Shown: positions 1 to 9,063, counted from the first letter of the stretch. The stretch is DNA of 17,914 nucleotides from DASQGA01 sp035535315 (GCA_035535315.1 DATLQD010000019.1:1-17914); one strand, 5' to 3'. A program made the numbers and translations. Notes: generated by a model from the sequence alone, not told the origin.

Positions 1-239
1 GCATAGGCGGCTGCCGCCTCGCGCAGCTCTCGGTACGTGCCCTCTGGATAATCGGCGCGCTCCGAGAGCGCGGCTCGTGCACCTGGGGGCAGCGGGGCCG
101 GGAACGCGGGGAGGTTCGAGTCGAAACGAAGGACGTGTGACTGCGAGAGGCCATGGCGCCTCGCCACCTCCTCGAGCGGAGTTGCCCAGATGTACGGCGC
201 GAAATCCGATCCTGTCCGACGCGGTGCGGGCACGGGCAC
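1..239 (-). CDS. HisC-like PLP-dependent aminotransferase, N-terminus (partial, runs off left edge)
   Basis: The minus strand from GTG 239 gives 79 residues before the window ends, with an in-frame TAG just upstream (242-244). Residues about 36-79 read like the N-terminus of class I/II fold-type I aminotransferases of the histidinol-phosphate aminotransferase / threonine-phosphate decarboxylase group: FDSN near 39-42, a Pro-rich 'NENP..P'-like stretch, then YPEGTYRELREAAAAY (64-79), the family's 'YPD..Y..LR.A.A.Y' block. The PLP-lysine domain lies outside the window, so the substrate cannot be judged. Starts at GTG 239 and GTG 233 are both possible and neither has a Shine-Dalgarno. A TAGGCT hexamer (240-245, minus) lies 6 nt before GTG 233, as in a leaderless transcript. 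Its neighbour, the hydroxy-acid oxidase, is divergent with starts about 30 bp apart. Confidence 0.7.
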   Translation of the reverse strand, partial: MPVPAPRRTGSDFAPYIWATPLEEVARRHGLSQSHVLRFDSNLPAFPAPLPPGARAALSERADYPEGTYRELREAAAAY

Positions 240-255
240 AGCCTAGAGCGACACG

Positions 256-261
256 GATACT
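256..261 (+). promoter_or_regulatory. Candidate -10 element for leaderless hydroxy-acid oxidase transcript
   Basis: GATACT matches TATAAT at 4 of 6 positions and ends 7 nt before GTG 269, where a leaderless transcript would begin. No clear -35 and no Shine-Dalgarno are seen. Leaderless genes are common in actinobacteria, but this call rests only on spacing. Confidence 0.3.
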
Positions 262-268
262 GTCCGGC

Positions 269-1339
269 GTGGAGCCTCTTAACGTCGAGGAGTACGAAGC
301 CCTCGCGGAGGACGTCCTCGACCCTGGGCTCTTCGCCTACTACGCCGGCGGTGCGGAGGACGAACACACGATGCGGGAGAACGTCCGCGCCTGGCCGCGT
401 TGGCAGCTTCGCCCGCGTGTCCTCGTCGACGTCACCGAAGTTCGCACGGACACGAGCATCCTGGGAACCTCTGTGGCGCTGCCCGTCTTGCTCGCACCAC
501 TCGCCCTGCAGGGGCTCGCCCACCCAGGAGGCGAGCGGGCGGCCGCGCGTGCGGCGGCCCGCTCCGGAACCGTGACCTGCCTCTCGACGCTTGCCAATGT
601 CTCACCCGGCGACCTGGCCGCGGACGTCCCGGACGTGTCGCGGTGGTTCCAGCTCTACTGTTACCGCGACGAGGGCGTCACACGCTCGCTCGTCGAGGAA
701 GCGGCCGCGAGCGGCTTCTCGGCAATCGTGCTCACCGTTGATGCACCCGTCGTCGCCAAACGCGAGCGCGATCTGCGGAGCGGCTTCACGATCACGCCTG
801 ACATCCCTGTTCCGAGCCTCACGGCGGCTCTCGGCGGCCAGGTCGGCGGCAGGACGGAAGATCTCTTCGCCGCCGTCAGCCCGGGCGTGACCTGGACCGA
901 CCTCGAGCATCTCTGTGCGACTGCCGGGCTCCCCGTGGTGGTCAAAGGGCTCCTCACGACGGAAGACGCGCTTCTCGCCTGCGATCACGGCGCCGCCGCC
1001 GTTGTTGTTTCGAACCACGGCGGTCGTCAACTCGACGGGGTCGCCCCAACCGCTGACGTTCTCGAAGAAGTGGCCGATGCGGTTGCGGGCCGGATCGAAG
1101 TCCTGGTGGATGGGGGAATTCGACGGGGGACGGACATCGTGCGTGCGCTCGCGCTCGGTGCCCGGGCCGTGCTCGTGGGTCGTCCGGCTCTCTGGGGGCT
1201 GGCGGTGGATGGGGAGGCCGGGATCGTCCACGTTCTCGAACTGCTCCGGGCCGAGCTAGAGGTGGCCCTTGCTCTCTGTGGATGCCAATCCCCTGCCGGG
1301 GTTACCCGCGCCCACGTCACACGGACGCGGGGCTTCTAA
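269..1339 (+). CDS. FMN-dependent alpha-hydroxy-acid oxidase/dehydrogenase
   Basis: A 356-residue TIM-barrel flavoenzyme of the glycolate oxidase / L-lactate oxidase / L-lactate dehydrogenase (LldD) family, which oxidises L-2-hydroxy acids to 2-oxo acids. Numbering from GTG 269: YYAGGAEDE (24-32), WFQLY with Q128/Y130, T156, R165, K226 in VVKG, and the signature SNHGGRQLDG with catalytic H250 and substrate-binding R253, then the FMN-phosphate loop LVDGGIRRGTD. All residues expected for flavin chemistry are present. The residue aligning with spinach glycolate oxidase Trp108 is Leu108, so the substrate may differ from glycolate. The frame stays open upstream to 77, but that part overlaps the divergent aminotransferase and has no family similarity; GTG 269 matches the usual family start. 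No Shine-Dalgarno is visible. Oxidase versus dehydrogenase, and the exact hydroxy acid, cannot be decided from sequence. Confidence 0.9.
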   Translation: MEPLNVEEYEALAEDVLDPGLFAYYAGGAEDEHTMRENVRAWPRWQLRPRVLVDVTEVRTDTSILGTSVALPVLLAPLALQGLAHPGGERAAARAAARSGTVTCLSTLANVSPGDLAADVPDVSRWFQLYCYRDEGVTRSLVEEAAASGFSAIVLTVDAPVVAKRERDLRSGFTITPDIPVPSLTAALGGQVGGRTEDLFAAVSPGVTWTDLEHLCATAGLPVVVKGLLTTEDALLACDHGAAAVVVSNHGGRQLDGVAPTADVLEEVADAVAGRIEVLVDGGIRRGTDIVRALALGARAVLVGRPALWGLAVDGEAGIVHVLELLRAELEVALALCGCQSPAGVTRAHVTRTRGF

Positions 1340-2298
1340 CCTGAAATGGCGACCCGTCCCTCGCGCCGTATGAGGGCAACGAGCGAAAGCATCTCGAAGA
1401 GCGTGTTCGCCGCGAAGAGACCAGTGACCTGCCCTGGGCCGTCGTACTGCGGGGCCACTTCCACGACGTCAAAGCCCACGAACGGGATGCCGACGAGCGC
1501 GCGCAGGAACTCGAGCGCCTGGAAGCTGGTGGGTCCGCCGACTTCGGGCGTCCCGGTTCCGGGGCAAAACGCGGCGTCCACGAAGTCGACGTCAAACGTC
1601 AGAAACGTGGCGCCCTTCCCGATGCGTTGCCCCGCCTGTTCGGCGAAGCGCTGAGGCCCGAGCTCGACGAGATCGGTCCATGGGATCGTCATGACCCCCA
1701 GCTCTGCCGGAATCTGCTCATCGGCTTCGCCGTAGAGGGGCCCCCGCATGCCAGCCTGGATCGTCCGAGCCGGATCGACGATTCCTTCTTCAATCGCCCG
1801 TCTGAACATCGTTCCATGGCTGTACGGGCGCCCGTTGTAGAGATCCCAGAGGTCCGTATGCGAGTCGAGGTGAACGAGCCCCAGCGGGCCATGCACGGCG
1901 GCGACGGCTCGTAGCTCGGCAAGCGTGACCGAATGGTCGCCACCGATCCCGAGGGGGACAACACCGGCTTCGACGACTGGCGCGACAAACGTCTGGATCG
2001 AGGCGAGCGTGTCCTCGATGTAACCCGGAACTGTGGGAGCGTCTCCGTAGTCGATCGTCGAGAGGGCTCCGAAGACCTGCACCTTCTGGACAGCGTTGTA
2101 CGTTCTGAGCATCGCGGACGCCGAACGGACCGCCTCGGGACCGAAGCGCGCCCCGGACCGAAACGAGGTGCCCCCATCCCACGGCATCCCGAAGACGGCG
2201 GCTTCGACATCCCCGAACGTCTTGACGTAAGGCAGGCGAGCATAGGTGCGCGGGCCTGTGAACCGTGGAGCCTCGAGAGCGTCCCAGGGCTCGTACAT
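1336..2298 (-). CDS. Ureohydrolase: agmatinase / guanidino-acid hydrolase family
   Basis: A 320-residue arginase-fold dimanganese (or dinickel) hydrolase that releases urea from a guanidino compound. The metal ligands are present: GGDHS (119-123, H122), DSHTD (145-149, D145/H147/D149) and FDVDFVD (D236/D238), followed by the family block CPGTGTPEVGG. The SHGTMFRRA segment (160-168) follows the second ligand motif. Length and motifs fit agmatinase, guanidinobutyrase, guanidinopropionase or the guanidine hydrolase branch; the motifs do not separate these. The start is ATG 2298, preceded by GGGAGG at good spacing. The gene converges on the hydroxy-acid oxidase and its TAG stop overlaps that gene's TAA. 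If it makes putrescine or GABA it could feed the gamma-glutamylation genes at 14277-17569; that link is inference. Confidence 0.9.
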   Translation of the reverse strand: MYEPWDALEAPRFTGPRTYARLPYVKTFGDVEAAVFGMPWDGGTSFRSGARFGPEAVRSASAMLRTYNAVQKVQVFGALSTIDYGDAPTVPGYIEDTLASIQTFVAPVVEAGVVPLGIGGDHSVTLAELRAVAAVHGPLGLVHLDSHTDLWDLYNGRPYSHGTMFRRAIEEGIVDPARTIQAGMRGPLYGEADEQIPAELGVMTIPWTDLVELGPQRFAEQAGQRIGKGATFLTFDVDFVDAAFCPGTGTPEVGGPTSFQALEFLRALVGIPFVGFDVVEVAPQYDGPGQVTGLFAANTLFEMLSLVALIRREGRVAISG

Positions 2299-2354
2299 GA
2301 ATCCTCCCGGGTTGCATTTGGCAGGTTTCGCGCGCAGGCTATCCCCTGCCGGGC

Positions 2355-2383
2355 ATCAGAGTCGGCGCTTCTCGCCTGGTCAA
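2355..2383 (-). promoter_or_regulatory. Candidate sigma70-type promoter for the ureohydrolase
   Basis: On the minus strand TTGACC (2383-2378) is followed by a 17-bp spacer and TCTGAT (2360-2355), giving 5/6 and 4/6 consensus matches. It predicts a leader of about 50 nt before ATG 2298. The leader contains CCCGGCAGG (2353-2345), complementary to CCTGCC (2325-2320) and to the CCGGG that abuts the ribosome binding site. Confidence 0.5.
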
Positions 2384-2416
2384 CACGAGGGCATACGCGC
2401 TCGGCAGAATGAGAGT

Positions 2417-2962
2417 GTGGACAGGTGGGAGCGAAAGCGGGTCCTGGGTCAATGGGGCGTGCGCGATGAGGACGGGCGTGAGCGTGCCGAGCGGGAGCTC
2501 TTGGAGCGGGAGCTCGAGGGCGAGCCGTTTCGGAACTTGCGCATCCGGCCCCGGCCGAACCACTTCCGCGCGTCTGCGGAGGGCTACGCCCTCTCAAGGG
2601 GTGGGCCGCTGCCCTACATGGTTCGCCTCCGCGAGATCGAGGCCGAGACCCGTACGCAGGAGGAGGCGCTGAAGCTAGCTTGGGGGGAACTGGCCGAGGC
2701 GTGCGCGGGCGATGCTGGGGCATTCGAGCGTCGCTGGCGCCGTCGAGCAACGCGCTGGGACTTCGGCGCCGTCAACGACCTGATCGAGCGCCACAACCGG
2801 TTCTATCCGATCGAGTCGCGCCTGCCGATGGACGTCCGCCGGCGTGACTACGCGCTCGTGAACGGCCGGCCGTACCGGCGCGACCGGCTAGGTCCCAGCT
2901 GGATCCTCGAGCGTTTCCCCGCGGAGCTTGTGTCCGCTGCGCGCTCTCGCTCGGCCGCCTGA
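2417..2962 (+). CDS. Conserved hypothetical protein, Arg/Glu-rich, soluble
   Basis: An open frame of about 181 residues from GTG 2417; the frame is open further upstream, but that part overlaps the ureohydrolase coding region. The protein is highly charged, without signal peptide or membrane segments. It has an N-terminal Glu/Arg-rich helix in which the sequence ERELLEREL is encoded by a short tandem DNA repeat (about 2486-2517). The C-terminal third contains VNDLIERHNRFYPIE and RLPMD, followed by RDYALVNGRPYRR and WILERFP, which looks like a conserved fold rather than random antisense reading. I believe similar unnamed proteins occur in Thermoleophilia genomes, but I cannot assign a function. 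It is divergent from the ureohydrolase and converges on the ABC ATPase with a 7-bp gap. The exact start is uncertain because no clear Shine-Dalgarno is visible. Confidence 0.7.
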   Translation: MDRWERKRVLGQWGVRDEDGRERAERELLERELEGEPFRNLRIRPRPNHFRASAEGYALSRGGPLPYMVRLREIEAETRTQEEALKLAWGELAEACAGDAGAFERRWRRRATRWDFGAVNDLIERHNRFYPIESRLPMDVRRRDYALVNGRPYRRDRLGPSWILERFPAELVSAARSRSAA

Positions 2963-2969
2963 TCGCCCG

Positions 2970-4169
<1,200 letters not shown>

Positions 4170-5126
4170 CTACCTCGTACTCTCCTGGATCTCCGCGCGG
4201 AGCGTTGTCGCGAAGTCGGCGCCCGGTTCGAGCTCAATCGCCTCGCCCGCGTCGACCGCCTGCTCGAGGTTCAGCCTCGTCACCCACGGCTCGACGCCGA
4301 GGGCGTAGGAGCCGGCGAGCGGCATCGCACGGGCACCGCCATAGGCCTGCCAGGAGATCACCCAGCGGAAGACGGCGGGATCCCACTCGAGCCGGAAGGC
4401 AAGGCCGAGTCTCGGATTCTCGACCGCAGCCCAGCCGCCAACGAGGTCGGTCAGGTAGACGTCGTCGTGGCTTTCTTCTTCCGGGCCCGGAACGACCGTG
4501 AGATCGGCCGTCCCACCTCGCCTCAGGCGGGCCTCCGGCCACGGCTCGCGCTGGCCCGGCTCGAGCCGCGCGGTGTCCTCCCACATCTCCGGAATCGTCT
4601 CGATTGTCCGGGCCGGTACGTGGAGCCGGCAGCCCGCCTCCAGAAACGGAGGGCCGACTACGCAGTGGTGGCCCCAGACCAAATGCGCCGGCTCATCACC
4701 CTCGTTTTGGACTCGTTCCTCGAGGCTGAGCGAGGCGGCCTCGAGCCGCATCACGCGCTCCAGCAGGAAGGGTGTCTCGCGGCAATGCACGGTGCATCGC
4801 AGCGAGTCGCCGTCGCGCTCGCAGTCCCAGGGCAGCGTTGCGACCTCCCCGTGGAAGGGAATCGGATGGCCTCGATACGTGCACGGATCGTTGACGCTCG
4901 GGAAGAGCTCTTGCCAGCCGCCCGCGTAAACCTCCAGGAACGCATGCCCGTCGCTTCCGTCACGCGCGGGCGAGTCGGGCGGACCGAGCCCCCAGGGCGC
5001 GTGGAAGAGCGGATCGACTCCGGAGGGCCGGTGGAGAAGCTCGACGATCTCCGCGCCCCGGTCGGGGAGGACGACCACTCGAAGCTCCTCGTTCTCGAGC
5101 GGCAGCTCCCGCCAGCCGCTCCTCAC
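4170..5126 (-). CDS. Aldose 1-epimerase (galactose mutarotase-like) family protein
   Basis: A 318-residue beta-sandwich protein from GTG 5126, which overlaps the SDR stop by 4 bases (GTGA). Family features: PDRGAEIVEL (21-30), GGWQELFPSVNDP (69-81), FHGEV (91-95), the His pair in VWGHHC (H153/H154) where the catalytic acid His is expected, and GVEPW with E279, the likely catalytic base. Family members interconvert alpha and beta anomers of aldoses. In this operon it probably presents the right anomer of the imported sugar to the neighbouring SDR, which would oxidise C1. It lies between the SDR and the ABC ATPase with no gaps. The substrate cannot be read from sequence, and a non-catalytic sugar-binding role is possible. 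Confidence 0.85.
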   Translation of the reverse strand: MRSGWRELPLENEELRVVVLPDRGAEIVELLHRPSGVDPLFHAPWGLGPPDSPARDGSDGHAFLEVYAGGWQELFPSVNDPCTYRGHPIPFHGEVATLPWDCERDGDSLRCTVHCRETPFLLERVMRLEAASLSLEERVQNEGDEPAHLVWGHHCVVGPPFLEAGCRLHVPARTIETIPEMWEDTARLEPGQREPWPEARLRRGGTADLTVVPGPEEESHDDVYLTDLVGGWAAVENPRLGLAFRLEWDPAVFRWVISWQAYGGARAMPLAGSYALGVEPWVTRLNLEQAVDAGEAIELEPGADFATTLRAEIQESTR

Positions 5127-5902
5127 TCGGTGGGCAGTGTCTCGAGGATGTACCAGTTGGCGGTCAGGCCGCAGTCCACCGTCAGGTTGATGCCCGTGAT
5201 TCCCGAGGCATCGTCGGAGGCGAGGAACACGAACGCGGCGGCGATCTCTTCGGGCTTGACGAGGCGGCGCATTGGAACCCGGTCGAAGTCGTGCAGGAGG
5301 TACTCCATCAGCTTGGGACCCACCGCCCGCTCGGTCATGTCCGTGTGGGTGAAGCCGGGGCTGACCGCGTTGACGCGAATCCCATGTGGAGCCAGCTCCA
5401 CGGCCATGGTCCGGTTGAGCCCGAGGATGCCCGCCTTCGAGGCGTTGTAGCTCGCGAACGGCCCGTCCCCGCCCGAGGCGTCGATCGAGGCGTTGTGGAG
5501 AATGACGCCACCGCCCTGCTCGGCCATGACGCGGCCGACGCGCTGGGACACGACGAATGGTCCCTTCAGGTTCGTCGCGATCACCGCATCCCAGTTCTCC
5601 TCGTCCATGTCGAGGAACGGCGTCTCGTCGTCGATGCCCGCGTTGTTGACGAGCACGTCGATCCGGTCCCAGCGGTCGAGCGCAGCATCGACCACCCCGC
5701 CCGCGTCGGCGCTCACGGACACGTCCGCCGAGTGCGCAAACCCGCTTCCGCAGAGCGCGACGGTCTCTTCCAGCGGCTCGAGCGTGCGCCCGACGCACAT
5801 GACGTCGGCGCCCTCCGAGGCGAAGCGCTGCGTGATCGCACGTCCGATCCCACGGCCGGCGCCGGTGACGATGACGTTTTTTCCGTCGAAGCGCCGGGCC
5901 AC
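5123..5902 (-). CDS. Short-chain dehydrogenase/reductase (SDR), importer operon
   Basis: A 259-residue classical SDR: TGAGRGIG cofactor loop (13-20), NNAG (86-89) and the full tetrad N111/S139/Y152/K156 (YNASK). R39 follows beta-strand 2 in place of the acidic residue usual for NAD, so NADP(H) use is possible. The start is GTG 5902, 3 bp after the stop of the MalG-like gene; the 3' end overlaps the epimerase start. Being inside a sugar-importer operon next to an aldose epimerase suggests a sugar dehydrogenase acting on the imported sugar or its lactone, but SDR substrates cannot be predicted from motifs. It is distinct in sequence from the three SDRs of the divergent operon. Confidence 0.9.
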   Translation of the reverse strand: MARRFDGKNVIVTGAGRGIGRAITQRFASEGADVMCVGRTLEPLEETVALCGSGFAHSADVSVSADAGGVVDAALDRWDRIDVLVNNAGIDDETPFLDMDEENWDAVIATNLKGPFVVSQRVGRVMAEQGGGVILHNASIDASGGDGPFASYNASKAGILGLNRTMAVELAPHGIRVNAVSPGFTHTDMTERAVGPKLMEYLLHDFDRVPMRRLVKPEEIAAAFVFLASDDASGITGINLTVDCGLTANWYILETLPTE

Positions 5903-5905
5903 CGG

Positions 5906-6781
5906 CTATCCCTTCACCGCTCCGGCTGTCAGGCCCCGGATGAAGAAGCGCTGGCCGAAGACGTAGAGGAGGATCATCGGGATCGACGCCAGGAGCATCC
6001 CGGCCATCGTGATTGGCACGTCGAGGTTGTACCGCGAGCGAAAAACCGTGATCCCGACCATGAGCGTCTTGAGCTCGTCCTCCGGAAGAAACACGAGCGC
6101 GATCAGGAGCTCGTTCCAAACCCAGAGCGCGTTCACGACGACGAGCGTCACCAGAGCAGGCGCGGAGAGAGGGAGGATGATCTGGATGAGCACGCGGAGG
6201 TTCGTGGCGCCGTCGGTGAGCGCGGACTCGATCAGCTCGCGCGGGATCGCGCGGAAGAAGTTGGCGAGCAGATAGATCGAGAACGGGATCGTCAAACCTG
6301 CATAGATCAGGATCGTGCCCTGGTAGGTGCTCACGAGGCCGAGGTCGACGAAGAGGACGAAGAGCGGGATCAGCATCACCACCGGAGGGACGACCATGAG
6401 CGCCACGTTCAGGGAGAAGAACACGTCACGGCCGCGGAATCTCATGCGGGCCACGGCAAACGCGGCGAGCGCGGCACAGAGGGTGCAGAGGACGACGGAG
6501 CCGGTGGTCAGGATGACGCTGTTCTTGAACCAGAGGAAGAACGTCCCCCCGCGCAGGGCTGCGGAGAAGTTTCCGAAGTACAGAGGCCAAGGCAGGTCGT
6601 ACTGGTTCTCGAGGTACTGGGCGCGGTCCTTGAAGGCCGTCGACGCCATGAATACGATCGGGTAGAGGGCGGTGAGCCCGGCAGCCGCAAGCACGATCTG
6701 GCGCAGGATCTTGCCCGGGCGCAACCGCAGCCTCCTGGGCCGTTGCCGGGCCGGCAGCGCGGGGGCCTCGACGCGGCTCAT
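5906..6781 (-). CDS. Sugar ABC transporter permease, MalG-like
   Basis: A 291-residue inner-membrane protein with about six hydrophobic segments (the first near 26-48). The cytoplasmic EAA loop, which docks on the ATPase, is ESALTDGATNLRVLIQIILP (185-204), with the conserved D190-G191-A192. The N-terminus is Arg-rich, consistent with a cytoplasmic start. Length and the C-terminal ending (FIRGLTAGAVKG) are typical for the MalG/AraQ half of CUT1 importers. The start ATG overlaps the MalF-like gene stop by 4 bases (ATGA), which implies coupled translation. Confidence 0.95.
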   Translation of the reverse strand: MSRVEAPALPARQRPRRLRLRPGKILRQIVLAAAGLTALYPIVFMASTAFKDRAQYLENQYDLPWPLYFGNFSAALRGGTFFLWFKNSVILTTGSVVLCTLCAALAAFAVARMRFRGRDVFFSLNVALMVVPPVVMLIPLFVLFVDLGLVSTYQGTILIYAGLTIPFSIYLLANFFRAIPRELIESALTDGATNLRVLIQIILPLSAPALVTLVVVNALWVWNELLIALVFLPEDELKTLMVGITVFRSRYNLDVPITMAGMLLASIPMILLYVFGQRFFIRGLTAGAVKG

Positions 6782-7653
6782 GCGACCTCCTCCTCGCGGG
6801 CGCGGGCCCGAAGCCAGAAGAGGATCGTGATGAGGACAGTGGTGAAGGCGAGGAGGATGACGGCGGCCGCCGATGCCATTCCCGGCAGGGAGTTACGAAG
6901 CCCCTGGTTGTAGATGTAGAGCTCGATCACGGTCGTCGCGGTGCCGGGCCCGCCCTTCGTCAGGGTGAACACGTAGGCGAAAACCCAGGCGAGCATCGTG
7001 ATGCCGGCGACGACGGCGTAGAACTCCATCGTGCCCCGGAGCTCGGGGACGATGATGTAGCGAAGGCGCGCCCACCAGCCGGCTCCGTCGATTCGCGCAG
7101 CTTCGATCGCCTCCTCGTTCATGGTCAGCAGGCGAGCCAAGAAGACGATGATCCCGAAGCCGACCTCGCGCCAGACGATCACGATCATCAGTGTCAGGAG
7201 GGCATAGCGCGAGCTCCCGATCCAGTCGACCGCGAGCCGCTCGAGGCCGACCTGGTGAAGGATGTCGTTGAGCGCGCCGTTCCGCGTGAAGATGTAGCTG
7301 GCGACGATGCCGACGACCGGAACCGCGAGGATGTAGGGCAGGAAGAAGACGCTCCTGTACACGCGCCAGCCGCGAACGCGGTCGTAGAGGAGCACGGAGA
7401 CGAGGAGCGCGATCGCGACAAGCACGGGCACAGTCAAAAGCAGGATCGCGCTGTGCTTCAGGGCCGCGTGGAAGGTCGGGTCCTCGAGCACCAGTTCGTA
7501 GTTGAGCCTCCCCACGAAGGGGCCGCTGTCGCCTCTGATCAGGCGCGTCGAGAAGTCGATCACCCGCGCCACCGGGTAGGCGAAGACGAGCCCGATGAGC
7601 GCCACCGCCGGTGCGAGATAGGCGTATGGCACCCATGGGCGCGTCCTCAGCAT
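6778..7653 (-). CDS. Sugar ABC transporter permease, MalF-like
   Basis: A 291-residue inner-membrane protein with about six hydrophobic segments (roughly 10-32, 66-90, 101-122, 150-174, 210-231, 259-281). The EAA loop is EAIEAARIDGAGWWARLRYI (181-200) followed by IVPEL. The short N-terminus (LRTRPWVPYAYLAPA) is usual for MalF/UgpA/LacF-type partners. It lies 21 bp downstream of the binding-protein gene and overlaps the MalG-like gene by 4 bases. With that gene it forms the translocation pore of the importer. Confidence 0.95.
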   Translation of the reverse strand: MLRTRPWVPYAYLAPAVALIGLVFAYPVARVIDFSTRLIRGDSGPFVGRLNYELVLEDPTFHAALKHSAILLLTVPVLVAIALLVSVLLYDRVRGWRVYRSVFFLPYILAVPVVGIVASYIFTRNGALNDILHQVGLERLAVDWIGSSRYALLTLMIVIVWREVGFGIIVFLARLLTMNEEAIEAARIDGAGWWARLRYIIVPELRGTMEFYAVVAGITMLAWVFAYVFTLTKGGPGTATTVIELYIYNQGLRNSLPGMASAAAVILLAFTTVLITILFWLRARAREEEVA

Positions 7654-7674
7654 GCGAGCTCGTGCGAGACCGGC

Positions 7675-9063
7675 CTACGCCTCGGCCAGATCCGTACCCC
7701 ACGTTTTGTAGTTTTCGAGCAGGTCAGGATTCTGCTTCTTCCACTTGGCAGTCACTTCCGCGGCCACGTCGCCCGCCTTCTCCCCGGTCGACTCACCGTT
7801 CAGGATCTTCTGCGAGTTGACGAACATGGCGTCGGTCCAGAAGAGGGTCGGCATCAGGTCGGCGATGTAGACGTTCGTGTCTCCGGCAACCCACTTCTCG
7901 TCGATCGTCTTGAGCAGCGGGTCCTCGATCGCACTCGCGTCGAACGTCTTGTTGGCCGGAATCTGCGTCGAGAGCTCCCACATGGCGTTCACGCGCTCGT
8001 CCGAGTGCATGAACTCGAGGAACGCTGCGGCGTTGGCCTTGTCCGCCGCCTTCGACGGGATTCCGAAGCCCTGTGTGTCGGTGATCGGGATCCCTGCCAT
8101 CCCGCCGGTGCCGAACGTCGGCATGACCATGTAGCCGACCTTCTCGGCGCCGAGCTGCTTCTGGGAGTTCGGGATCGCCGGAGTCGTGTTGAAGCACATT
8201 GCGGCCTTGCCGGTGTCGTAGAGCTGAATACCCTGGTAAAGCTCCACCGAGCCGATGTCGTCGTTGAAGTAGCCGGCCTTCTTCAGCTCTTCGAGCTTGA
8301 CCCAGTGCTCGTGGTACTTCGGGTCACGCCAGTCGAGGTCCCCGATGAAGAGGCTGAGCGCGTCCTGGGCGGAGTCGAGGTTCTGCGTCAGCGTGTTCAC
8401 CAGGTACCACTCGCCCAGATACCCGTCCTTGACGCCACCGCCGATCGGGATGACGCCCTTGGCCTTCAGCTTGTCGCAGGCGTCTACGAAGCTGTCCCAG
8501 TCCTCCGGCGGCGAGTCGGGGTCGAGACCGGCCTGCTCGAAGAGGTCCTTGTTGTACGAGAGCCCGAATCCGACCGGATAGAAGCCGACCCGGTACTGCT
8601 TGCCCTCGAAGACAGAGAGCTGCGTTGCGTTCGAGTTCTCGAGCACCTTGGCGTCGACGAGATCGTTCAACGGGTCGAGATAGCCGAGCCACACGTTCTC
8701 CATGTGGTAGATCCCGTTGAAGAGGAACTGGATGTCCGGAACATTGCCGGCGGCTGCCGCCTCCGTGAACTGGGGGATGACCGCGTCCGTGTCGAGGAGG
8801 GTCGCCTTGACGGTCGAGCCCTGCTGCTCCTTGAACTTGACGACGGTGTCGTCGACCCACTTCTTGATGCCGACGGCTTCCTGCTCACCCCACCACCACA
8901 TCTTCAGGTTGCCGGGCTTCGTCGCGCCCGTGTCCCCGGTCCCCGCACTCTCCTCGTCGCCCCCACAGGCGGCAACGAGAGGGGCGAAGCCTGCTGCGGC
9001 GAGGCCTCCCGCCGTGTAGCGCAGAAGCTGACGTCGTGAGAGTGGCCGCTCGAACTGATTCAC
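7675..9063 (-). CDS. ABC transporter sugar-binding lipoprotein (Tat-type signal)
   Basis: A 462-residue extracytoplasmic solute-binding protein of the CUT1 (family 1) class. From GTG 9063 the N-terminus has a twin-arginine motif SRRQLL (R10-R11), a hydrophobic stretch and a lipobox VAAC (C33), so it is probably exported by Tat and lipid-anchored. The mature part has the family pattern: WWWGEQEAV at the start, VPDIQFLFNG, YPVGFGLSYNKDLFEQAGLD (hinge), PPEDWDSF, and GKAAMCFNTTPAI. GTG 9063 is chosen because GGAGG lies 8 nt upstream; the TTG at 9084 would put that site inside the gene. It is the first gene of the leftward operon. Three consecutive Trp at the start of the mature domain could stack on a sugar ring, but the ligand is unknown. 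Confidence 0.95.
   Translation of the reverse strand: MNQFERPLSRRQLLRYTAGGLAAAGFAPLVAACGGDEESAGTGDTGATKPGNLKMWWWGEQEAVGIKKWVDDTVVKFKEQQGSTVKATLLDTDAVIPQFTEAAAAGNVPDIQFLFNGIYHMENVWLGYLDPLNDLVDAKVLENSNATQLSVFEGKQYRVGFYPVGFGLSYNKDLFEQAGLDPDSPPEDWDSFVDACDKLKAKGVIPIGGGVKDGYLGEWYLVNTLTQNLDSAQDALSLFIGDLDWRDPKYHEHWVKLEELKKAGYFNDDIGSVELYQGIQLYDTGKAAMCFNTTPAIPNSQKQLGAEKVGYMVMPTFGTGGMAGIPITDTQGFGIPSKAADKANAAAFLEFMHSDERVNAMWELSTQIPANKTFDASAIEDPLLKTIDEKWVAGDTNVYIADLMPTLFWTDAMFVNSQKILNGESTGEKAGDVAAEVTAKWKKQNPDLLENYKTWGTDLAEA

Noticed and set aside
77..268. Upstream extension of the hydroxy-acid oxidase to ATG-less start 77
   Set aside because: The extension has no similarity to the family, and the opposite strand here reads as a HisC-like N-terminus. 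GTG 269 matches the normal family start.
2376..2385. TGGTCAAC near the ureohydrolase -35 as a second regulator operator
   Set aside because: Only one half-site matches (no ACCA half), and the shared bases are explained by the TTGACC -35 element.
7255..9039. Long plus-strand open frame (594 codons) antisense to the binding-protein and MalF-like genes
   Set aside because: It has the charged, repeat-poor composition of a GC-rich shadow frame, no recognisable domain, and it lies opposite strongly supported genes.
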